A stretch of DNA of 28,797 nucleotides from positions 1 through 28,797 of the forward strand of contig JBQTJM010000390.1 of the NCBI GenBank assembly GCA_052387115.1, in the 5' to 3' direction. The first letter of the stretch is position 1, and each line of letters opens with the position of its first letter. Under the pieces are notes generated by a model, which searched no databases, was not told the DNA's origin, and worked only from the letters and a program-made list of their open reading frames with translations. This document shows positions 8,436 through 16,715 of the stretch, piece after piece. Position numbers and translations under genes: made by a program. This DNA comes from JACCXJ01 sp052387115. GTDB lineage: Bacteria; Pseudomonadota; Gammaproteobacteria; JACCXJ01.

Positions 8436-10823
8436 GTGGCCCTCAAAAAATCTGAGCTTTATTCGTCCCTGTGGCAATCCTGCGACGAGCTGCGCGGCGG
8501 CATGGACGCCTCGCAGTACAAGGACTACGTGCTCACGCTGCTGTTCGTCAAATACGTCTCGGACAAGTACGCCGGCCAGAAGGACCCGATGCTCACCGTC
8601 CCCAAGGGCGGCGGCTTCGCCGATATGGTGGCGGCCAAGGGCGACAAGGAGATCGGCGACAAGATCAACAAGATCATAGGCCGGCTGGCCGACGCCAACG
8701 ACAGCCTGAAGGGCGCGATCAACGTCGCCGACTTCAACGACGAGGAAAAGCTTGGCCGGGGCAAGGAGATGGTGGACCGGCTCACCAAGCTGGTCGCCAT
8801 CTTCGAGGGGCTGGATTTCGGCCGCAACCGGGCCGAGGGCGACGATCTGCTGGGCGACGCCTACGAGTACCTGATGCGGCACTTCGCCACCGAGTCGGGC
8901 AAGAGCAAGGGGCAGTTCTACACCCCGGCCGAAGTCTCCCGAGTCATGGCGCAGGTGATCGACCTGGACAAAGCTAAGCGTGCGGACCAGAGCATCTACG
9001 ACCCCACGTGCGGCTCGGGGTCGCTGCTGCTCAAGGCCCACGACGAAGCCAAAAGCCGCACCGGCCGCGACCTCGCCCTCTACGGGCAGGAGATGGACAA
9101 CGCCACCTCCGCCCTGGCGCGCATGAACACGGTGCTGCACGACTGCCCCACGGCGGAGATCTGGCAGGCCAACACGCTGGCCGCGCCGCACTTCAAGAAC
9201 CTGGACAGCCGGCTTAAGACCTTCGACTTCGTGGTGGCCAACTTCCCGTTCTCGAACAAGGCGTGGAGCAACGGTATCGACCCGGCCAACGACCCCTACG
9301 GCCGCTTCCAATACGGCATCCCGCCCAAGAAGAACGGCGACTACGCCTTCCTGCTGCACATCCTGGCGAGCCTCAAGAGCACCGGCAAGGGCGCGGTGAT
9401 TCATCCCCACGGCGTGCTGTTCCGGGGTGGCGCCGAGGCCGTCATCCGCAGGCGCATCGTCCGACAGGGCTTCATCAAGGGCATTCTTGGGCTGCCCGCC
9501 AACCTCTTCTACGGCACCGGCATCCCCGCCTGCATCCTGGTGCTGGACAAGGAAGGCGCTGCGGGCCGGCGCGGCATCTTCATGATCGACGCCAGCAAGG
9601 GCTACATCAAGGATGGCAACAAGAACCGCCTGCGCGCCCAGGACATCCACAAGATCGTGGACACCTTCACCCGGCAGGTGGAGATCGCCAAGTACTCGCG
9701 CCTGGTGCCACTGGCCGAGATCGAGGCCAACGACTTCAACCTCAACCTGCCGCGTTACATCGACTCGACCTCCCCCGAAGACCTGCAGGACATCGACGCG
9801 CACCTGAAAGGCGGTATCCCCAAGCGCGACATCGACGGCCTCACCGCCTACTGGCAGGTGCTGCCGTCCGTGCGCCGTCAACTCTTCACGCACGCCGACC
9901 GCCCCGGCTACAGCCGGCTGAAGATCGAGGCCGGCCAGATCAAGGCCATCATCTTCGGCCATCCCGAGTTCACCGCCTTCAACCGGCAGGTCAGCGCGCT
10001 GTTCGAGAAGTGGAAGGCGGCCAGCACGCCGCTGCTCACCGGCATCCAGGTGGGCGACCGCCCCAAGGCGCTGATCGAAACTATCTCCGAGCGCCTGCTG
10101 GAAACCTTCCGCCCTGCGCCGCTGATCGACCCCTACGACGTTTATCAGCACCTGATGGACTATTGGGCTGATACGATGCAGGACGACGCTTGGCAGATCG
10201 CGCTGGAAGGGTGGAAGGCCGTGCTGGAGCGCAAGCCCAACACCGATCTGATCCCCGAGGCGCTGATCGTCGCCCGCTACTTTTCCGCCGAGCAGGCCGC
10301 CATTGAAAACCTCGAAGCCGGGCGCGACGCTATCAGTCGCCAGATGGAAGAGATGGCCGAAGAGCACGGTGGCGAGGACGGGCTGCTTGCGGAGGCGAAG
10401 ACTGACAAGAGCAAGCTCACCGCCAAGAGCGTCAAGGACCGCCTCAAGGAAATCAAAGCCGACAAGGACGCCGACGACGAGCGCAAGGCGTTGGAGCAGT
10501 ACCACGCGCTGATCGAGCAGGAAGCCGCCGCAAGCAAGAGGGTAAAGGACGCGCAGAAGGCGCTCGATGCCAAGGTTGTTGCGAAGTACGGCCAACTCCG
10601 CGAAGCCGAGATCAAGGCGCTGGTGGTCGAGGACAAATGGCTCGCCGCGCTCGATGCCGCTATTCACGGCGAGATGGACCGCATCAGCCAGGCGCTCACC
10701 CGGCGCGTGAAGGAGTTGGCCGAACGCTACGAAACCCCGCTGCTGCAGATGGTGAGCCGCGTGGCCGAGTTGGAGGCCAAGGTGAACCGCCACCTGGAGC
10801 GGATGGGGTTCTCATGGAAGTGA
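8436..10823 (+). CDS. hsdM: HsdM, type I restriction-modification N6-adenine methyltransferase
   Basis: HsdM is the methyltransferase subunit that, with HsdS, methylates adenine in a bipartite target and forms the core of the restriction complex. The 795-residue product has the N-terminal helical region (SELYSSLWQSCDELRGGMDA), then KGQFYTPAEVSRVM, AdoMet motif I DPTCGSGSLLLKA (from D189), and catalytic motif IV at 269-272. Motif IV reads NFPF rather than the usual NPPF/Y/W. Residues about 610-700 form a charged coiled coil (AISRQMEEMAEEHGGED and later KSVKDRLKEIKADKD), after which a helical tail probably contacts HsdS. At about 800 residues it belongs to the long HsdM group. The start is GTG at 8436. 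It overlaps hsdS by 10 bases. Confidence 0.95.
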   Translation: MALKKSELYSSLWQSCDELRGGMDASQYKDYVLTLLFVKYVSDKYAGQKDPMLTVPKGGGFADMVAAKGDKEIGDKINKIIGRLADANDSLKGAINVADFNDEEKLGRGKEMVDRLTKLVAIFEGLDFGRNRAEGDDLLGDAYEYLMRHFATESGKSKGQFYTPAEVSRVMAQVIDLDKAKRADQSIYDPTCGSGSLLLKAHDEAKSRTGRDLALYGQEMDNATSALARMNTVLHDCPTAEIWQANTLAAPHFKNLDSRLKTFDFVVANFPFSNKAWSNGIDPANDPYGRFQYGIPPKKNGDYAFLLHILASLKSTGKGAVIHPHGVLFRGGAEAVIRRRIVRQGFIKGILGLPANLFYGTGIPACILVLDKEGAAGRRGIFMIDASKGYIKDGNKNRLRAQDIHKIVDTFTRQVEIAKYSRLVPLAEIEANDFNLNLPRYIDSTSPEDLQDIDAHLKGGIPKRDIDGLTAYWQVLPSVRRQLFTHADRPGYSRLKIEAGQIKAIIFGHPEFTAFNRQVSALFEKWKAASTPLLTGIQVGDRPKALIETISERLLETFRPAPLIDPYDVYQHLMDYWADTMQDDAWQIALEGWKAVLERKPNTDLIPEALIVARYFSAEQAAIENLEAGRDAISRQMEEMAEEHGGEDGLLAEAKTDKSKLTAKSVKDRLKEIKADKDADDERKALEQYHALIEQEAAASKRVKDAQKALDAKVVAKYGQLREAEIKALVVEDKWLAALDAAIHGEMDRISQALTRRVKELAERYETPLLQMVSRVAELEAKVNRHLERMGFSWK

Positions 10824-12046
10824 GGCCCGGCTACAAGCAGACCGAGGTGGGGGTACTTCCGGTGGATTGGCAAGTCGTGGCGGTTGGCGACGAGTTCTTT
10901 CTCCAGCTGGGAAAGATGCTCGATTCTGAGAAGAACGTTGGAGTGTCGAAGCCCTTCTTGGGCAACCGCGCTGTTCAATGGGGGCGGTTTGATCTAAGTG
11001 ACATTGGCGTTGTTAAGCTGGCACCTTCCGATCTCCAGCGGTTCAGGCTTCGAGACGGCGATCTGCTTGTCTGCGAGGGAGGAGAGATCGGTCGTTGTGC
11101 GATTTGGAATGAAGCTATTGAGGAGTGCTACTACCAGAAGGCGTTGCACCGCCTAAGGCCGAAACGCGGCTACAACGTTGCGCTGATGCTCAATGTTCTT
11201 CGGCGGTTGGCATCGACTGGGTTTCTGCTGAACTTTGTCACGCAAACAAGCATCGCCCACCTTCCGAAGGACAAGTTCGAGACAGTCCCCATCCCAGTCC
11301 CGCCCACCAAGGCCGAACAAGAAGCCATCGCCGAGGCGTTGAGCGATGCGGATGCCTTCATCGAGTCCCTGGAGCAACTCATCGCCAAGAAGTGCGACCT
11401 CAAACAGGCCGCCATGCAGCAACTCCTCCCCGGCCAGACCCGCCTGCCGGGGTTCAGCGGGGAGTGGGAGGTGAAGAGGTTGGCAAACTTGGCTCAGATC
11501 GTTAGCGGCGGAACGCCAAAGACATCCAATCCGACATACTGGAATGGCACCGTAAAGTGGTGCACCCCGACCGACATCACAGGCTGCTCAGGCAAGTATC
11601 TCGCTGAAACCGAGCGCTCGATTACCCGCGAGGGTTTGGCAAGCTGCTCTGCTCAGCTATTGCCCGCTGGTACGCTGCTGTTATGCAGCCGGGCAACCAT
11701 CGGCGAGTTGAAGATTGCTGCGACAGAGGTGTGTACTAATCAAGGATTCAAGTCGCTGATCTGCAATCGAGATGTGAGTAACGAGTTTCTTTATTACAAG
11801 CTGTTGACCATGAAGTCGCAGATGATAGAGAGAGCAATTGGCTCCACCTTCCTGGAAATTTCAAAGAGGGACACCGCCGCTCTTGAAGTTTCCCTTCCAG
11901 AACTTGGCGAACAAACCGCCATCGCCACCGTCCTCTCCGACATGGACGCCGAGATCGCCGCGCTCGAAGCCCGCCGTGACAAGACCCGTCTCCTCAAGCA
12001 GGGGATGATGCAGGAGCTGCTCACGGGGAGGATTCGCCTGGTATGA
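10814..12046 (+). CDS. hsdS: HsdS, type I restriction-modification specificity subunit
   Basis: HsdS recognises the bipartite target sequence for both methylation and restriction. The 410-residue product has two target-recognition domains (about 15-150 and 210-350), each followed by a conserved helix. The central one is TKAEQEAIAEALSDADAFI with EQLIAKKCDLKQAAMQQLL, and the C-terminal one is GEQTAIATVLSDMDAEIAA with KQGMMQELLTGRIRLV. The near-repeat of these helices gives the usual pseudo-symmetry. The recognition domains are visibly lower in GC than hsdM and hsdR, as expected for exchangeable domains. The ATG at 10814, inside the hsdM end, gives MEVRPGYKQTEVGVLP, a typical HsdS start. It overlaps hsdR by four bases. 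The target sequence cannot be predicted from here. Confidence 0.95.
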   Translation: MEVRPGYKQTEVGVLPVDWQVVAVGDEFFLQLGKMLDSEKNVGVSKPFLGNRAVQWGRFDLSDIGVVKLAPSDLQRFRLRDGDLLVCEGGEIGRCAIWNEAIEECYYQKALHRLRPKRGYNVALMLNVLRRLASTGFLLNFVTQTSIAHLPKDKFETVPIPVPPTKAEQEAIAEALSDADAFIESLEQLIAKKCDLKQAAMQQLLPGQTRLPGFSGEWEVKRLANLAQIVSGGTPKTSNPTYWNGTVKWCTPTDITGCSGKYLAETERSITREGLASCSAQLLPAGTLLLCSRATIGELKIAATEVCTNQGFKSLICNRDVSNEFLYYKLLTMKSQMIERAIGSTFLEISKRDTAALEVSLPELGEQTAIATVLSDMDAEIAALEARRDKTRLLKQGMMQELLTGRIRLV

Positions 12047-15000
12047 GCACCGTTGGGCAGATCGAGAAGAAGACCCAGGCGCGCGTGGTGGCGCTGTTCC
12101 GCGATCGGCTGGGCTACGACTACCTCGGAGACTGGATCGACCGCGCGGGCTTCGAGGGCAAGGGCAACCGTAACATCGAGCCGGAGCTGTTGGCTGCCTG
12201 GCTGAAGAAGCAGGGCGTGCGCGCGACTCTCATCAACCGCGCCCTGCATGAGCTGGAGAAAGCGGCAGGCGACACTAGCAAAAGCCTCTACGACCGCAAC
12301 CGCGCGGTGTACGACATGCTGCGCTACGGCGTGAAGGTGCGACCCGAGGCGGGCGAGAACACCGTCACCGTCTGGCTGATCGACTGGAAGGATCCGGCGA
12401 ACAACCACTTCGCCATCGCCGAGGAGGTGACCGTCAAAGGAGCCGATGCCAAGGCCAGCACCAAGCGCCCGGACGTGGTGGTGTACGTGAACGGCATCGC
12501 GCTCGCCGTGCTGGAGCTGAAGCGCTCGACGGTATCGGTGAGCGAAGGCATCCGCCAGAGCCTCGATAACCAGAAGAAGGAATTCATTCAGCCTTTCTGT
12601 TCCACAATGCAGTGGGTGATGGCGTGCAACGACAGCCAGGGGCTGCGCTACGCTACCATCGAGACGCCGGAGAAGCATTACCTCAAGTGGGTGGAGGACA
12701 GCGGCGCCTATGCCGGCGAGCCGAACCTGCTGGACCGGCACCTGCTGCAGGTGTGCGAGAAAGCGCGATTCCTCGAACTGATCCACGACTTCGTGGTGTT
12801 CGACGCGGGCATCAAGAAACTCTGCCGCCAGAACCAGTATTTTGGTGTGAAGGCGGCGCAGGAGTTCATCCGCAGGCGCGAGGGCGGCATCATCTGGCAC
12901 ACCCAGGGCAGCGGCAAGTCGCTGATCATGGTTTGGCTCGCGAAGTGGATACGCGAGAATCGCCCCGCGGCACGGATGCTGATGATCACCGACCGCACCG
13001 AGCTGGACGAGCAGATCGAGAAGGTGTTTCTCGGCGTCAACGAGGCCATCTACCGCACCGGAAGCGGCGCGGACCTGATCGACAAGCTTAACCGCACGGA
13101 CGAATCACTGCTTTGCTCGCTGGTCCACAAATTCGGCGGCAAGGGCAACGATGGGCAGGAAGGCGACGAAGGCACGAAGGCATTCATCGAGGCGATCCAG
13201 AAGCTGCCGCCGGGCTTCAGCGCCAAGGGCGACATCTACGTATTCGTGGACGAGTGCCACCGCACCCAGTCGGGCGATCTGCACCGGGCGATGAAGGCGC
13301 TGCTGCCCAATGCGATCTTCATCGGCTTTACCGGTACGCCGCTCTTGAAGGCCGACAAGCAGAAGAGCATCGAGGTGTTCGGTCGCTACATCCACACCTA
13401 CAAGTTCGACCAGGCGGTGCGCGAGGGCGTGGTGCTAGACCTACGCTACGAGGCGCGCGACATCGACCAGTCCATCACCTCGCAGAAGAAGATCGACGAG
13501 TGGTTCGAGGCCAAGACCCGCGGCCTCAACGATCTGGCCAAGGCGCAGTTGAAGAAAAAGTGGGGCACGATGCAGCGGGTGTTGTCCAGCCAGTCGCGGT
13601 TGGAGAAGATCGTCGCCGACATCCTGCTCGACATGGCGACCCGCCCGCGCCTCGCGGACGGCCACGGCAACGCCATGCTGGTGGCAGGCAGCATCTACGA
13701 GGCGTGCAAGTTCCATGAGCTCTTCGCCAGGACGGAACTCAAGGGCAAGTGCGCCATCGTCACCAGCTATTCGCCCACGGTGGCCGATGCCAAGGGCGAG
13801 ACTACCGGCGCGGGCGAGACCGACAACCTGTTCAAGTACGCCGTGTATCGCCAGATGCTCGCCGATTGGTTCGACGAGCCGGCGGACACCGCCATCAACA
13901 AGGCTTCGATGTTCGAGCAGGAGGCGAAGAAGCGATTCGTCGAGCAACCGGGGCAGATGAAGCTCCTGATCGTGGTGGACCAGCTCCTCACCGGCTTCGA
14001 TGCGCCACCGGCCACCTACCTCTACATCGACAAGCCGATGCGCGACCACGGCCTGTTCCAGGCCATCTGCCGCGTCAATCGTCTGGACGGCGAGGACAAG
14101 GAATACGGCACCATCATCGACTACAAGGACCTGTTCAAGCCCCTGGAGGGCGCGGTGGCCGACTACACCAGCGGTGCGTTCGATGCCTACGACAAAGAGG
14201 ACGTGAATGGCCTGTTGGAAAACCGGCTGCAGAAGGCGCGTGAGGATCTGGAAGAGGCCCGCGAGGCGGTAAGGGCGCTGTGTGAGCCGGTGGAGCAGCC
14301 GAAGGACTCGGCCGCCTACCTGCACTACTTCTGCGCCCAGGACTCGGGCAACGCCGAACAGCTCAAGGACAACGAGCCGAAGCGGCTCAAGCTCTACAAG
14401 TACACCGCCACCTTGCTGCGCGCCTTCGCTAGCCTGGCCAATGAGCTCGCCGAGGCCGGTTACGCACCGGACGAGATCGAGAGGATCACGGCCGAGGTGG
14501 GTCATTACAGCAAGGTGCGCGATGAGGTGAGGCTCGCGAGCGGTGACTATATCGATCTCAAGGCTTACGAGCCGGCCATGCGCTACCTGATCGACACCTA
14601 CATCCGCGCGGAGGACAGCGAAAAGATTTCGGCTTTCGACGACATGAGCTTGATCCAGCTCATCGTCGAGCGCGGGCCGGATGCCGTGAACGCCTTGCCC
14701 AAGGGCATCAAGAAGAGTGAGGACGCGGTCGCCGAGACCATCGAGAACAATGTCCGCAGGCTCATCATCAACGAGTCGCCGGTGGACCCGGCTTACTACG
14801 AGAGGATGTCCAAGCTGCTGGATGCCCTGATCGAGCAGCGGCGCAAGGGGGTGGTGAGTTACAAGGACTATCTGGACAAGATCGCCAGGTTGACGAAGGA
14901 CGCAACAAAGTCGGGCGGTGGGCCGGGCGGCTGCCCGGCGGCGATCAACACCGCGGGCAAGCGGGCGCTCTACAACAATCTGGCCAAGGACGAGAAGCTG

Positions 15001-15228
15001 GCCCTGCTCGTCGACAAGGCGGTGCAGGAAAGCCGGCAGGATGGTTGGCGTGGCAATGCGATGAAGACGCGGCGCGTGCGGAACGCCATCAAGGCGGTGC
15101 TCGAAAGGGCATTTCTAGAAACGCAGGCGGCCGGGTTCACGGGGATCCGAGAGGGCGCGGCCGAGTACGGCATCGAAGCCGAGGCTACGCGGATTCTCGA
15201 ATTGGTGAAACACCAGAATGACTACTGA
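12043..15228 (+). CDS. hsdR: HsdR, type I restriction endonuclease subunit (nuclease-translocase)
   Basis: HsdR translocates DNA with a superfamily 2 motor and cleaves it far from the recognition site. The 1061-residue product has a PD-(D/E)xK nuclease near the N-terminus (D144 in KRPDVVVYV, then E158-L-K160 in VLELKRS). Walker A is at about 287-294 (HTQGSGKS). The Walker B box is DECH, at about 403-406 (FVDECHRTQ). Motif III is FTGTPLL, and motif VI is in CRVNRLDGEDKEYGTI. The C-terminal helical domain is of normal length. All catalytic residues are present, so the enzyme looks active. It starts inside the hsdS stop (ATGA) and overlaps the metallopeptidase gene by 11 bases. Confidence 0.96.
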   Translation: MSTVGQIEKKTQARVVALFRDRLGYDYLGDWIDRAGFEGKGNRNIEPELLAAWLKKQGVRATLINRALHELEKAAGDTSKSLYDRNRAVYDMLRYGVKVRPEAGENTVTVWLIDWKDPANNHFAIAEEVTVKGADAKASTKRPDVVVYVNGIALAVLELKRSTVSVSEGIRQSLDNQKKEFIQPFCSTMQWVMACNDSQGLRYATIETPEKHYLKWVEDSGAYAGEPNLLDRHLLQVCEKARFLELIHDFVVFDAGIKKLCRQNQYFGVKAAQEFIRRREGGIIWHTQGSGKSLIMVWLAKWIRENRPAARMLMITDRTELDEQIEKVFLGVNEAIYRTGSGADLIDKLNRTDESLLCSLVHKFGGKGNDGQEGDEGTKAFIEAIQKLPPGFSAKGDIYVFVDECHRTQSGDLHRAMKALLPNAIFIGFTGTPLLKADKQKSIEVFGRYIHTYKFDQAVREGVVLDLRYEARDIDQSITSQKKIDEWFEAKTRGLNDLAKAQLKKKWGTMQRVLSSQSRLEKIVADILLDMATRPRLADGHGNAMLVAGSIYEACKFHELFARTELKGKCAIVTSYSPTVADAKGETTGAGETDNLFKYAVYRQMLADWFDEPADTAINKASMFEQEAKKRFVEQPGQMKLLIVVDQLLTGFDAPPATYLYIDKPMRDHGLFQAICRVNRLDGEDKEYGTIIDYKDLFKPLEGAVADYTSGAFDAYDKEDVNGLLENRLQKAREDLEEAREAVRALCEPVEQPKDSAAYLHYFCAQDSGNAEQLKDNEPKRLKLYKYTATLLRAFASLANELAEAGYAPDEIERITAEVGHYSKVRDEVRLASGDYIDLKAYEPAMRYLIDTYIRAEDSEKISAFDDMSLIQLIVERGPDAVNALPKGIKKSEDAVAETIENNVRRLIINESPVDPAYYERMSKLLDALIEQRRKGVVSYKDYLDKIARLTKDATKSGGGPGGCPAAINTAGKRALYNNLAKDEKLALLVDKAVQESRQDGWRGNAMKTRRVRNAIKAVLERAFLETQAAGFTGIREGAAEYGIEAEATRILELVKHQNDY

Positions 15229-15946
15229 GGTCCGCCGGATCACCGTGGGCGGCATCGCCGTGGACGTGGTGCGCAAGGACATCAAGAACCTGCACCTGGG
15301 TGTCTATCCGCCCCACGGTCGGGTGCGGGTCGCGGCGCCCCTGGTCGTGAGCGACGAAGCCGTGCGGCTGGCCGTGATCGACAGGCTGGGGTGGATCAAG
15401 CGGCACAGAACGAAGTTTGCCGAGCACCCGCGCCAGTCACGCCGCGAGATGGTCAACGGCGAAAGTCACTACTTCCTGGGCCGGCGGTATCGACTGCGGG
15501 TGCATGAGCGGGATGGCCCCGGCAGGGTCGCCGTGCGCGGCGTCGCGTCCCTTGATCTCTTCGTTCGGCGGGGAACCAGTACGGCGCAGCGGGAAGCCGT
15601 CTTGCTGCGCTGGCACCGGGAGCAATTGAGGGTATTGCTTCCGCCCCTGTTGAAAAAATGGCAGACCAGGGTGGGGGTGCAGGTAGCCGCCTGGGGCATC
15701 AAGAAGATGAAGACAAGGTGGGGGAGCTGCAACGTCGATTCCGGGCGCGTCTGGTTCAACCTGGAGCTGGCCAAGAAACCACCGCAGTGCCTCGAATACA
15801 TCGTGGTGCACGAGCTCGTGCATCTGCTGGAGCGGCACCACAATAAACAGTTCACGGCGTTGATGGACGAACACCTGCCTCGGTGGAGACAGTTCCGGAA
15901 ACTACTGAACAGCGCGCCGCTCGGGCACGAATCCTGGAGTTGCTGA
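15218..15946 (+). CDS. YgjP/DUF45-type zinc metallopeptidase coupled to hsdR
   Basis: The 242-residue product belongs to the YgjP-like (DUF45, M48/SprT-related) metallopeptidases. It carries the zinc motif HELVH with H198, E199 and H202, followed by LLERHHNKQFTALMDEHLPRW, in which the downstream histidines can supply a third ligand. Before it is the family hallmark KTRWGSCN (about 165-172). Its ATG lies 11 bases inside hsdR, so it is translated from the same message. Genes of this family recur at the 3' end of type I restriction operons, and a role in controlling or processing HsdR is plausible but unproven. E. coli YgjP itself has no settled function. All catalytic residues appear intact. 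Confidence 0.85.
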   Translation: MTTEVRRITVGGIAVDVVRKDIKNLHLGVYPPHGRVRVAAPLVVSDEAVRLAVIDRLGWIKRHRTKFAEHPRQSRREMVNGESHYFLGRRYRLRVHERDGPGRVAVRGVASLDLFVRRGTSTAQREAVLLRWHREQLRVLLPPLLKKWQTRVGVQVAAWGIKKMKTRWGSCNVDSGRVWFNLELAKKPPQCLEYIVVHELVHLLERHHNKQFTALMDEHLPRWRQFRKLLNSAPLGHESWSC

Positions 15947-15949
15947 CGG

Positions 15950-16009
15950 CTGCCAGCAGATCGGGGAAGCAACATCGAATCACTCAACGGCGCTGACTTC
16001 GGCGCATGA
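15950..16009 (+). pseudogene. C-terminal remnant of a REP-associated tyrosine transposase (RAYT)
   Basis: Read from 15950 to the TGA at 16007-16009, the DNA encodes LPADRGSNIESLNGADFGA, the characteristic tail of Y1 RAYT transposases that ends in DFGE or similar. Everything upstream of these 19 residues is missing, and the metallopeptidase ends four bases before. It is a fragment only. The better-preserved copy at 16449-16647 supports the assignment. Confidence 0.6.
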
Positions 16010-16010
16010 G

Positions 16011-16030
16011 TTGGCGCGGACACGCGTCCT
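16011..16030 (+). repeat. REP-like hairpin 1
   Basis: GGCGCG at 16013-16018 pairs with CGCGTC at 16023-16028 around a GACA loop; one pair is G-T. It is preceded by ATGAGTT and followed by CCTACGCTCGCTT, as in the two other copies. Confidence 0.65.
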
Positions 16031-16051
16031 ACGCTCGCTTCGGCGAATGAG

Positions 16052-16071
16052 TTGGCGAGGACACTCGCCCT
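16052..16071 (+). repeat. REP-like hairpin 2, with compensatory change
   Basis: GGCGAG at 16054-16059 pairs with CTCGCC at 16064-16069 around the same GACA loop. Relative to hairpin 3, one C-G pair has become A-T on both sides, so pairing is kept. It is arranged in tandem with hairpin 1, 41 bases on. Confidence 0.7.
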
Positions 16072-16106
16072 ATACTCGCTTGGAACGCCCATTCCTGGTA
16101 AGGTGC

Positions 16107-16136
16107 TTGACACCGGGTGTGTGGTGCAGATATCAT
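16107..16136 (+). promoter_or_regulatory. Sigma70-type promoter for the 60-residue gene
   Basis: A perfect -35 box TTGACA (16107-16112) is followed after 18 bases by TATCAT (16131-16136), five of six matches to the -10 consensus. The predicted start point is near 16143, giving a leader of about 120 bases before the small gene at 16262. Confidence 0.6.
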
Positions 16137-16261
16137 CCGAGCAGGTCTCTGTACAGTGGCTCAACCGGGTTGGAGGACAGCGGATGTATGATGGAGCTAC
16201 CACCCGACCGGGTCTATGTGTATGAGATGAGTGGATGCCGAACGTAAGGAGTGAACCGACA

Positions 16262-16444
16262 ATGGAATACATACTCATATTTGCACTTTGGTCTGATGGC
16301 AGTAAAGATGCGCTCAATCTGCATAGTGAGAAGTTTTTCTCGGACAGGAAAATCTGCGAGAGGATAGGTCGCGAGATGGTGGACACGATGGCGCGACCGG
16401 ATCATGGTTTTCGTGTTACAGCAAAGTGCGAGCGCGTAGGCTGA
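16262..16444 (+). CDS. Small hypothetical protein, 60 residues
   Basis: The gene begins at ATG 16262 after a Shine-Dalgarno-like TAAGGAG (16245-16251, 10-base spacing) and has a good promoter upstream. The product starts MEYILIFALWSDGSKDALN, continues EKFFSDRKICERIGREMVD, and ends HGFRVTAKCERVG. The layout (hydrophobic strand, cysteine helix, then a strand with a second cysteine) recalls small uncharacterised bacterial proteins; no function is assigned. It sits between two RAYT remnants, and its stop lies almost at the point where the second remnant starts. Base composition is lower in GC than its neighbours, which suits a mobile origin. Confidence 0.55.
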   Translation: MEYILIFALWSDGSKDALNLHSEKFFSDRKICERIGREMVDTMARPDHGFRVTAKCERVG

Positions 16445-16448
16445 TGGA

Positions 16449-16647
16449 TGGCAACATCTCATCCGCGATGAGGCCGACTTCAACCGGCATATCCATTACA
16501 TCCATTGGAACCCTATGAAGCATGGGTAGGTAGCAGGTTAGCCATTGGCCGTATTCGAGCTTCCATCGGCATGTAAAACAGGGGTGGCTGCCAGCAAATT
16601 GGGGAAGCAACATCGAATCACTCAACGGCGCTGACTTCGGAGAATGA
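16449..16647 (+). pseudogene. RAYT transposase remnant, frameshifted
   Basis: Frame one, from 16449, reads WQHLIRDEADFNRHIHYIHW followed by NPMKHG and a stop. After a shift to the next frame near 16535 it reads VSHWPYSSFHRHVKQGWLP, then ANWGSNIESLNGADFGE and a TGA at 16645. Together these match the C-terminal third of Y1-type REP-associated tyrosine transposases (IHYNPVKHG and DWPYSSFHR motifs). The N-terminal part with the HUH and catalytic tyrosine motifs is missing, so the element cannot move by itself. Confidence 0.8.
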
Positions 16648-16678
16648 GTTGGCGCGGACACGCGCCCTACGCTCGCTT
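16586..16678 (+). repeat. 93-base RAYT-tail/REP repeat, copy C
   Basis: This is the second long copy of the repeat at 15948-16040, about 95 percent identical by eye. It contains the RAYT stop codon and REP hairpin 3. Its right end also supplies the ancestral stop codon of the PemK-like toxin, read from the other strand (16677-16679). Confidence 0.85.
16649..16668 (+). repeat. REP-like hairpin 3
   Basis: GGCGCG (16651-16656) pairs perfectly with CGCGCC (16661-16666) around a GACA loop. It follows the RAYT remnant directly and lies between two converging genes, where it could also slow transcription. Confidence 0.7.
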
Positions 16679-16715
16679 AGGTCGTGAGGATCTGGACCAG
16701 CTTCGCGAGCACCTC

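Larger units (their letters stand above)
15948..16040 (+). repeat. 93-base RAYT-tail/REP repeat, copy A
   Basis: These 93 bases match 16586-16678 with five differences. The block joins the last 20 codons of a REP-associated transposase to a REP hairpin and begins one base past the metallopeptidase stop. The second copy lies 638 bases downstream in the same orientation. Confidence 0.85.

Noticed and set aside
8358..10793. An 811-codon open frame on the minus strand opposite hsdM
   Set aside because: It mirrors hsdM codon by codon; long antisense frames are common in GC-rich genes, and its Leu/Val/Gly/His-rich product has no recognisable motif.
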